19,141 bases of DNA from NCBI GenBank assembly GCA_050258555.1, contig JBLMZA010000149.1, forward strand, positions 1 through 19,141, read 5' to 3'. This document shows, piece after piece, positions 9,501 to 14,591 of this stretch. How positions within the stretch are numbered: position 1 is the first letter of the stretch; every line of letters begins with the position of its first letter. A program made the position numbers and the translations under genes. The stretch comes from CAISDA01 sp050258555. Lineage in GTDB: Bacteria; Bacteroidota; Ignavibacteria; UBA10030; UBA8401. The notes below the pieces were generated by a model, which was not told the origin of the DNA, ran no database searches, and saw only the letters and a program-made list of their open reading frames with translations.

Positions 9501-10478
9501 ACGCACACACGTGCCGGCGAACAGGCAGAGGGCAGGACGTCTTCATCGGGAGAGACGGTGACATTTGCGGCGCCTTCGCTGTCGGGTGTGCCGGGCGATA
9601 CAACGGCAGTTGCCGCGGGTGATCGTGTGATGTTTGAAACAGCACTGCGCATCGACGCGCACAAGAAGATCGCGTCTGCCGAATTTACCGATACGCTCTC
9701 GTCGGTGCTGGCCGTCGATGAGCAATCGTTCATGCTCAACGGCATTCCTTTACAGGCATCGAGGTGCGCTGTGAGGCCTATGAAGGATATCGGCATGGTG
9801 TGTTTGCGTGCATCGCTCGATCTGACCGGACTGATTCGGCCGGGAACGAATACCGTTTCGTATACGGCGCTCGTGCGCGATCATGCCGGCGACACGCTCA
9901 TTGCCACACGAAGCGCGTTGACCGCCGCCGATGAATTCGGAGACCGGCGCACTGCAGTGTCAAAGCGGGTGTTCATTGCGGTCACTGGGATGAAGCGTGC
10001 AGCACAGTCGCCGATTCCTGTGATCGTCCGGAGTGATGTTCCTTCACAGAAGAAGGAAACGGTGCGCACTCCGGTTCCGGTGAAGAACGACACGGTCCGC
10101 AGTACAATCTCCGTGAAGAAGACTGTCGCAACGCGCGACAGCGCGGTGAAGCCGACGATGGATCGTAAGCCGGTTCCCGATGAAACCAATCGTCCCGATT
10201 GGCTGGTCTACAAGCGCATCACCGGAAAATATTTCGTGCAGATCTCCTCGTGGGAATCGGAGGAGAAAGCCCGCGCGCAGGCGCAGCGCTTCATGAAAAA
10301 AATGGGGATTGAGACCGTGCTGTACGAACATTACAAGAACGGCCGAATCTATTTTGCCGTACAGTTCGGACCGTATAAAACGGAAAGCGACGCCCGAGCC
10401 TCGCTCACCGACCTTGAATGCAAATGGAAAAAGAAAACAGGCGACGGCGCGTCGGTCCGCACGGCTCTCAAGAAGTAG
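6501..10478 (+). CDS. Giant secreted multidomain protein: invasin-like Ig, DUF11, SdrD-B-like and SPOR domains
   Basis: The 1325-residue product has a signal peptide (to about residue 28, LLRAQ) and mature N-terminus TKAGTQIINQGRVVFTY. Next come a bacterial Ig-like (invasin, Big_1 type) domain (about 68-170), two carboxypeptidase-regulatory-like beta domains (about 173-242 and 258-373), and three DUF11 modules (about 366-480, 490-612, 617-750). An SdrD-B-like module follows (about 755-855; GKVFYDDNRNAFQEQGENG, then DDGKFSIPEMKPGQHVLRV), then two more divergent DUF11-like modules (about 860-995 and 1027-1150). A Lys/Thr/Pro/Val-rich linker (about 1165-1232) leads to a SPOR domain (about 1235-1325; YFVQISSWESEEKARAQAQR, then IYFAVQFGPYKTESDARA). 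SPOR domains bind denuded glycan strands of peptidoglycan, so the C-terminus is probably wall-bound in the periplasm. It closes the operon, followed by hairpins and a terminator. I infer an anchor or scaffold for the smaller DUF11 proteins. Confidence 0.9.
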   Translation: MSIQKNILLFIVLALVIIADPRPLLRAQTKAGTQIINQGRVVFTYKSFPAETLKTNTVVFSVIGTPCYLSVAAEPKFLFGELDQDSARVTVTVEDTLHNAIQNNMDVECRTDLGTFSNGLQTIRLSIVNGRAETYLHSAKVQNDKKTATITASALKTTGETITAAAQVIMYPGAVTGIVLNGTTRLPFKGAVVLVTDQSASLVGSDTTKSDGLFFIALNKRVTTYRLRIIVVDNFGDTVVSVTEIDAATFPRPAIRIPNVIAGRIQYRENGRPTPAAGVSIYLDSIPRAQASGAALRRTAGLSSFRVAEQISDEKGRFKFENLPPAFYRLSIDSTKFQNYSGQRIIADTLAGTFTINVNIDVTLDSLIDVQMHARAAAAAGDTLRYSISTINSGNVLRFNTALVDTLPTPLKFVSIQKGTFASASFDTVSRIARWNADTLKIRAADSASIIAVLPRTIPDSTRIVNTLWLTAPAEPLRFKSTAVTVVRSQAVPSFSSYFGNRDSIAAGDSVIKVYTYRNTGTDSLRTASIVDTLSGLGKSVLSIRKKPDMVRVAVRDSIVTISIGSIAPGQSDTVEVGIVSDPKLTPGSVITARTHFLRNGTSLDQTEAVLPIADKRLWASLLKVMKTANKKVAEIGDVVTYQVQITNVLRSPLRGVGVYDLLPHAFTYVRNSARWNGKPFEPAVNPSAAGLVWLCDTMSAGATATLVYQCALGADALQSQGMNTVTAAGETRDGIRLVSEPSQWQVTVRPGVFTDKGLIIGKVFYDDNRNAFQEQGENGIRDVELWMEDGTRIITGDDGKFSIPEMKPGQHVLRVNERTLPAGTELMDGSNDFAKDPVSRFVRLTSGGIAKANFFVKRNTSDSLALTAVRAIRLAASRRAELIYRHAAGDTSAADTVEMNIAFAYKGAKYLQRIEVMEHLAPGFRYFERSARFNDRAVTPVIDEDSVRWSLGRGGSVFNGTLTYKAAIDRAHPAPELTASAVIVLMTADSITIASAPMATHTRAGEQAEGRTSSSGETVTFAAPSLSGVPGDTTAVAAGDRVMFETALRIDAHKKIASAEFTDTLSSVLAVDEQSFMLNGIPLQASRCAVRPMKDIGMVCLRASLDLTGLIRPGTNTVSYTALVRDHAGDTLIATRSALTAADEFGDRRTAVSKRVFIAVTGMKRAAQSPIPVIVRSDVPSQKKETVRTPVPVKNDTVRSTISVKKTVATRDSAVKPTMDRKPVPDETNRPDWLVYKRITGKYFVQISSWESEEKARAQAQRFMKKMGIETVLYEHYKNGRIYFAVQFGPYKTESDARASLTDLECKWKKKTGDGASVRTALKK

Positions 10479-10496
10479 GGATTGTTTCTTGGAATA

Positions 10497-10509
10497 CGGC
10501 TAAAAGCCG
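10497..10509 (+). other. Short stem-loop after the SPOR-protein gene
   Basis: CGGCT-AAA-AGCCG forms a 5-bp GC-rich stem 18 bp after the stop at 10478. It is followed by a mixed A-rich stretch, not by Ts, so it is a weak terminator at best. It may be a 3'-end stabilising structure. Confidence 0.3.
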
Positions 10510-10522
10510 CAAAATCGCCATA

Positions 10523-10567
10523 TTGTAGTTTCTACAAAAAATGTTCTTGCGCTTGTAAACACTACAA
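10523..10567. promoter_or_regulatory. Twin palindromes TTGTA-N5-TACAA, possible operator pair
   Basis: TTGTAGTTTCTACAA (10523-10537) and TTGTAAACACTACAA (10553-10567) share identical arms and a 5-bp spacer, with centres at 10530 and 10560, exactly 30 bp apart. The second extends to a 7-bp arm (GCTTGTA/TACAAGC, 10551-10569). Two matching dyads on nearly the same helix face are typical of a dimeric regulator with two operators. RNA hairpins in the 3' UTR of the upstream operon are the alternative. I cannot name the regulator. Confidence 0.45.
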
Positions 10568-10599
10568 GCCGCATGGCAACGGAGTAAGCGGTATCATAA

Positions 10600-10632
10600 A
10601 AAACGCCTGAAAACGTTCAGAATCGGCGTTTT
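10600..10632 (+). terminator. Probable intrinsic terminator of the DUF11/SPOR operon
   Basis: AAAACGCC (10600-10607) pairs perfectly with GGCGTTTT (10625-10632). Inside is a smaller TGAA-AACG-TTCA stem, and the T run forms the 3' side of the stem. It lies about 120 bp after the last operon gene and before the next transcription unit. The stem is A/T-flanked on both sides, so it could also act from the opposite direction, though no minus-strand gene is seen. Confidence 0.55.
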
Positions 10633-10645
10633 GTACGCACATAGG

Positions 10646-10705
10646 ATGCATGGTTTCCTGGCATCACACTTGTCCTCTTTGACGGGAGACAAGGAAACCA
10701 TGCAT
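10646..10705. promoter_or_regulatory. 14-bp perfect inverted repeat spanning the leader, RBS and start codon of the T9SS cargo gene
   Basis: ATGCATGGTTTCCT (10646-10659) is the exact reverse complement of AGGAAACCATGCAT (10692-10705). An inner TGTC/GACA pairing (10671-10674 with 10688-10691) would extend the fold. The right arm contains the likely ribosome-binding AGGA and the first two bases of the ATG at 10704. If transcribed in full, the hairpin would hide the translation start. If transcription begins inside the loop, the arms would be a DNA operator instead. Confidence 0.75.
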
Positions 10706-11249
10706 GACCCGCTTAACCCGACATGTGAGCATGATGCTCCTGTGCGCGGTACTGGCATATCATCCGCCGGCTCGCGCGCAGTTCGACCTGATGAACGCGC
10801 GACCGGCAGACAAACTTGCCGCCAGCAAATTCTTCATGGTCGGCAGCACTGCGGTAAGCACGTTTGAAACGACGAACCTTTCGCTTCCTGTGGCGACGTC
10901 GACAAGCGGGATTCTCCATGTCGAGAGCACTCACAAGACGACGGCGGTGCAGGAGGTCACCGCCGTGCCGCAGTCGTTCGAACTGAGTCAGAATTTTCCC
11001 AATCCGTTCAACATGTCGACGCAGATCCGCTATTCGGTGCCTGTCGCGTCGACCGTGTCGCTGGTTGTCTACGATCTCATGGGAAGGGAAGTCGCCGTGC
11101 TGGTGAACGGTCCCGTCGCGGCGGGGATGCATGCGGCATCGTTCGGTACCAACGCGCTTGCCAGCGGAACGTATTATTACCGGATGATCGCATCGAGTCC
11201 GTCGGGCGTTTCGATGGCGGCCACGAAAAAGATGATCGTCATGAAATAG
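10704..11249 (+). CDS. Small secreted protein with T9SS type A C-terminal sorting domain
   Basis: The 181-residue protein has a signal peptide (residues 1 to about 25, ending PPARAQ), a low-complexity Ser/Thr-rich linker of about 60 residues, and a complete type IX secretion C-terminal sorting domain (about 89-181). The sorting domain shows SFELSQNFPNPFN, VSLVVYDLMGREVAVLVNG, AGMHAASF, SGTYYYRM and the final TKKMIVMK. Such domains direct outer-membrane translocation by the Por machinery and are then usually removed or attached to the surface. Almost nothing but the targeting signals remains here, so the cargo is either the short linker peptide or something carried in trans. Its stop is 6 bp from the start of the S8 protease gene. 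ATG 10704 is used; the ATG at 10700 is out of frame. An alternative view is a remnant of a larger surface protein. Confidence 0.9.
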   Translation: MTRLTRHVSMMLLCAVLAYHPPARAQFDLMNARPADKLAASKFFMVGSTAVSTFETTNLSLPVATSTSGILHVESTHKTTAVQEVTAVPQSFELSQNFPNPFNMSTQIRYSVPVASTVSLVVYDLMGREVAVLVNGPVAAGMHAASFGTNALASGTYYYRMIASSPSGVSMAATKKMIVMK

Positions 11250-11255
11250 GATTGC

Positions 11256-13661
11256 ATGAGCAGTGTCCGTTTACATATCATTCTTTCACTGTCGTTGTGT
11301 CTCGCGCAGATGTGCGGAGCTCAGCAGATGATCGTCAGGCATGCCGAAGCGACGCAGTCATATCCGGCCGGAACGCGTGTGGCCGATGTGATCGGGAAGG
11401 GGAATGTCGTCACGACGTCGGCGGCGTCGGAGAACGAAACCGTCCGGTATATCATCGAAGTTGCTTCACCTGCAGGAACATCTGGAGGAGCGGTGCTGAA
11501 TAAATCCGCTCTCGGCACGACGGCCGCCGCCATGCGAAGCGGAGTGAAGGCGCGGCTTGCATCCGTCTCTCCCGATATACGGATGCTTCGCGAATACACG
11601 CAGGTGGTGAATGGAATGCTGGTCGCCGCCCCACGGAAAAATCTTTCGGCGATCAGAGCGCTCCCTGGCGTGACGGGCGTGCACGAGGACGTGAAAGTGT
11701 CGACATCCCCCGTTTCAGCATCATCGTCGACTGTCAGCACCGTTTCTCCGTTGCAGGACACCGCATCGGGGAAAGGCGTGAGAATCGGCATCATCGACAC
11801 CGGCATCGATTATCTGCACGAGGCGCTGGGTGGAGGATTCGGCGCAGCATATAAAGTCTGCGGCGGCTACGATCTGGTCGGCGACGATACCGATCCGATG
11901 GACGACAACGGACATGGCACGCATGTTGCCGGCATCATTGCCGGCGATTCGAAACTTGTTTCCGGAATGGCATCGGGCGCGCGCATCTACGCATACAAGG
12001 CTCTCGATGCAGCAGGGGAAGGATATGCATCGACCGTCATCGCGGCCATCGAGCGGGCGATCGAAGACAGCGTGAAGGTGATCAATTTGAGCCTGGGAAC
12101 GAGTGCCGGCGATCCTGATGACATTCTCTCGCGGGCTGTGGACAAGGCCGCTGCGGCAGGCATTGTTGTGGTGGCCGCAGCAGGGAATGCGGGAGACTAT
12201 GGGACCATCGGCTCGCCGGGCGCGGCGCGGGGCGCGCTGACGGTCGGTGCGATCGATGCGGCGAACAACGTCGCTTCGTTCAGCTCCAAAGGTCCCGTGC
12301 AGAAGAGTTTCGGACTCAAGCCGGATGTGGTCGCGCCGGGTGTGAGCATCCTTTCCTGCAAAAACGGGGGAGGGTATGTCGCCATGAGCGGCACATCGAT
12401 GGCGGCGCCGTACGTGTCGGCGCTCGCTGCGGCGCTGATCGGGATGCATCCCTCATGGACGGCGGAACAGGTGAGAGGCGTCATCATTGAAAGTGCACAG
12501 CGCCTGTCCTCTCCGCTCTTCGCCGCCGGTGCCGGCAAGGCCGATCCGATGAAGGCCGTGCGTCAGCAGACCATTGCCGCACCGGGATCGATGAGTCTCG
12601 GATTCAACACCAATACCGCGCGTGAATGGACGAAGCGCGAGACGCTCTCCGTCGCGAACACGCATCAGACGCCGCAGACATATATTCTTTCCGCCTTTGC
12701 ATCGTCGCCCGGCATCGGCATTCAACTTTTTCCATCCTCTGTCACGATCGCGCCGGCGCACCAGGCAATGATCATTGCCGATGTGCGCGCCGACAACACG
12801 CTGCTTTCAGACAACACCTCCGCGAATGAAGGATACACCGGTGCGGTCACGGCGGCATCCGAAACCGATACGGTCACCATCCCCTTCACTTTTTTCAAAG
12901 GCACGATGCTTCGTCTCCAGTTCGACGAGGCGCCCTGGCAGGTCATCGTCCACAACCGGAAAGACAAATCCTATGCGTTCCAGCCGAAGTCGAGCGCCAT
13001 TGCCGTGGTGCTTCCCTCCGGGCTTTACGACGTCGTCACCGCCTTTTTCCCCTCAACCTACATTGTGCGCGAAGGCGTTGCCGCCGCAGGACTTACCGAT
13101 GTCACAGTCAACCGCACCGAAGCGGCGCATCCGGTCCTGATCGATCCGACCGATGAAGCCGGATCTCCGGTGGAAGCGGGACTTCCGCATGAAGTCTTCA
13201 GCGCCATCGAAGGAGTCGTGCACCGCGCATCGGGCATCGGCATGATTGCCATGAGCGGCGGACCGTATACGGGGGAGCGGGCTGGCGCGCCGGCGTTCGT
13301 GTCGGGAATGAGTTCGGCATACGTCTTCGGCACGACGCTCAACATACAGAAGGAAAACACCACCACCTATACGTACGAGGCCGCCGTCGACTCCGGCATC
13401 GCCGGCCCCGTCACCGTCCGCTTTGAACCGGCAGAGATCCGCCGGCTTGAAGTGAAATACGATATCGATTCATCGGCCGCGCGCACGGTGTTCCCCATCG
13501 TCTGGTCCTATATCCGTCAGCAGGGAAGCATGACCGGAACGACGTACTACGACGGCACGGCGGCGCCTCTTCGCTATCCCTTCACACAGACGTCCTTCTA
13601 TTATAAACGGACCTCCCCGTCGTTTCCCGTGTTTCATTACCGGGAAGCGTACAAATACTGA
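11256..13661 (+). CDS. Secreted subtilisin-like serine protease (S8 family)
   Basis: The 801-residue protease has a signal peptide (about 1-23, MCGAQQ) and a propeptide of the I9 inhibitor kind (about 60-150, ending VTGVHEDVKV). The catalytic domain follows (about 172-450) with the full triad: Asp181 in IGIIDTGID, His220 in NGHGTHVAG and Ser381 in SGTSMAAP; the oxyanion Asn311 is in AAAGNAGD. The remainder (about 460-801) contains a beta-sandwich resembling the fibronectin-like domain after many S8 catalytic domains, then unrecognised beta-rich sequence ending FPVFHYREAYKY. There is no T9SS sorting domain, although the 6-bp upstream neighbour has one. TAGGA at 11247-11251 can serve as ribosome-binding site. 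It probably degrades extracellular protein or matures surface proteins; the substrate is unknown. The C-terminus looks abrupt. Confidence 0.95.
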   Translation: MSSVRLHIILSLSLCLAQMCGAQQMIVRHAEATQSYPAGTRVADVIGKGNVVTTSAASENETVRYIIEVASPAGTSGGAVLNKSALGTTAAAMRSGVKARLASVSPDIRMLREYTQVVNGMLVAAPRKNLSAIRALPGVTGVHEDVKVSTSPVSASSSTVSTVSPLQDTASGKGVRIGIIDTGIDYLHEALGGGFGAAYKVCGGYDLVGDDTDPMDDNGHGTHVAGIIAGDSKLVSGMASGARIYAYKALDAAGEGYASTVIAAIERAIEDSVKVINLSLGTSAGDPDDILSRAVDKAAAAGIVVVAAAGNAGDYGTIGSPGAARGALTVGAIDAANNVASFSSKGPVQKSFGLKPDVVAPGVSILSCKNGGGYVAMSGTSMAAPYVSALAAALIGMHPSWTAEQVRGVIIESAQRLSSPLFAAGAGKADPMKAVRQQTIAAPGSMSLGFNTNTAREWTKRETLSVANTHQTPQTYILSAFASSPGIGIQLFPSSVTIAPAHQAMIIADVRADNTLLSDNTSANEGYTGAVTAASETDTVTIPFTFFKGTMLRLQFDEAPWQVIVHNRKDKSYAFQPKSSAIAVVLPSGLYDVVTAFFPSTYIVREGVAAAGLTDVTVNRTEAAHPVLIDPTDEAGSPVEAGLPHEVFSAIEGVVHRASGIGMIAMSGGPYTGERAGAPAFVSGMSSAYVFGTTLNIQKENTTTYTYEAAVDSGIAGPVTVRFEPAEIRRLEVKYDIDSSAARTVFPIVWSYIRQQGSMTGTTYYDGTAAPLRYPFTQTSFYYKRTSPSFPVFHYREAYKY

Positions 13662-13676
13662 TCCGCACATTCCTGC

Positions 13677-13708
13677 TTTATATTCACGCGAAGTTTTCGT
13701 ACCTTGTG
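13677..13708 (+). promoter_or_regulatory. Bacteroidota-type promoter candidate for the TerC-Wzi unit
   Basis: TTTA at 13677-13680 and TACCTTGTG at 13700-13708, spaced by 19 bp, resemble the Bacteroidota sigma-A consensus TTTG-N(about 19)-TAnnTTTG with one mismatch or deletion in the downstream element. It sits in the only gap between the protease and the TerC-family gene. It would give a leader of roughly 40 bp before the ATG at 13752. Confidence 0.4.
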
Positions 13709-13751
13709 CAATGATTCATTGCTGACAATCATTTACTCGTTCTCTTCCCGC

Positions 13752-14591
13752 ATGGAACTTCGGAAAGCAATATATTGGAGTATTTTTTGGATTGCATTAT
13801 CCCTTGTGCTGAATGCAGGACTCTGGGTCGTTGAAGGCCATGAAGTCGCCCTGCAGTTCTTCACAGGCTACGTCATCGAAAAATCTCTCAGCGTCGACAA
13901 TCTCTTCGTTTTTCTCCTCATTTTTTCAATGTTCGATGTGCCGCTGCATGCACAGCGGCGCGTGCTCAATTACGGCATCATCGGCGTGCTGATCCTGCGA
14001 GGCATCCTGATTTTTCTCGGCACGTCGCTCGTGCAGGAATTCCACTGGATCATGTACGGGTTCGGCGCATTCCTGATCTACACCGCGCTGCACATCGTCT
14101 TCGGCGAGGAGAAGAAGATCGACGTGTCGAACAATTGGGTGCTGCGCCTTGCCCGGAAAGCCGTGCCGGTCGCCGATTCCTACCACGGCGAGAATTTCTT
14201 CGTCACCATCGGCGGAAAGCGGTTTGCCACGCCGATGCTCATGGTGCTGCTGGTGATCGAAACAACCGATCTCGCCTTTGCCGTCGACTCGATTCCGGCG
14301 ATCTTCGCCATCACGACGAATCCGTTCATTGTCTTCAGCTCGAACATCATGGCGGTGCTCGGACTCCGGTCGCTGTATTTCGTGCTGGTTGAACTGCAGC
14401 GCATCTTCGCCTACATCAAATACGGCATCGGCGTCGTGCTCGGGTTCGTCGGCGTGAAGATGGTGCTGATGGATGTCGTCGAGATTTCGACGGTCGTCTC
14501 GTTGTGCGTTATCGCGACGGTGCTTGCCGCATCGGTTGCCGTCTCATACATCATTCCACCGAACAACAACGAAACAGGGGACAATGCGTAA
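13752..14591 (+). CDS. TerC/Alx-family integral membrane protein
   Basis: This 279-residue polytopic protein belongs to the TerC family (tellurite-resistance TerC, Alx and MeeY-type proteins, several of which export Mn2+ or help metal-loading of exported proteins). Diagnostic stretches are GYVIEKSLSVDNLFVFLLIF (about 39-58), ETTDLAFAVDSIPAIFAI (about 170-187) and FSSNIMAVLGLRSLYFVL (about 196-213), with conserved acidic residues inside membrane helices. I count about seven or eight helices. The ATG at 13752 is preferred because the frame upstream contains only a TTG (13704) that overlaps the promoter candidate. No Shine-Dalgarno is visible. Compared with typical Alx-type proteins the protein seems to lack the first N-terminal helix. 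It overlaps the next gene by 8 bp, implying coupled translation. Confidence 0.93.
   Translation: MELRKAIYWSIFWIALSLVLNAGLWVVEGHEVALQFFTGYVIEKSLSVDNLFVFLLIFSMFDVPLHAQRRVLNYGIIGVLILRGILIFLGTSLVQEFHWIMYGFGAFLIYTALHIVFGEEKKIDVSNNWVLRLARKAVPVADSYHGENFFVTIGGKRFATPMLMVLLVIETTDLAFAVDSIPAIFAITTNPFIVFSSNIMAVLGLRSLYFVLVELQRIFAYIKYGIGVVLGFVGVKMVLMDVVEISTVVSLCVIATVLAASVAVSYIIPPNNNETGDNA

Noticed and set aside
10479..10703. tRNA or other known RNA gene
   Set aside because: No cloverleaf, TTC-type T loop or anticodon arm can be drawn; the hairpins are independent simple stems.
10646..10705. Terminal inverted repeats of an insertion sequence or MITE
   Set aside because: The arms enclose only 32 bp, no target-site duplication is seen, and the right arm is part of a functional start region. 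A regulatory structure is more likely.
13704..13751. TTG start giving a 16-residue longer TerC protein
   Set aside because: It overlaps the best promoter candidate, has no ribosome-binding site and adds a segment not typical of the family.
14473..14583. N-terminal extension of the Wzi-like gene
   Set aside because: The extra 37 residues are Arg/Ser/His-rich and overlap the conserved TerC reading frame; the ATG at 14584 starts an ideal signal peptide.
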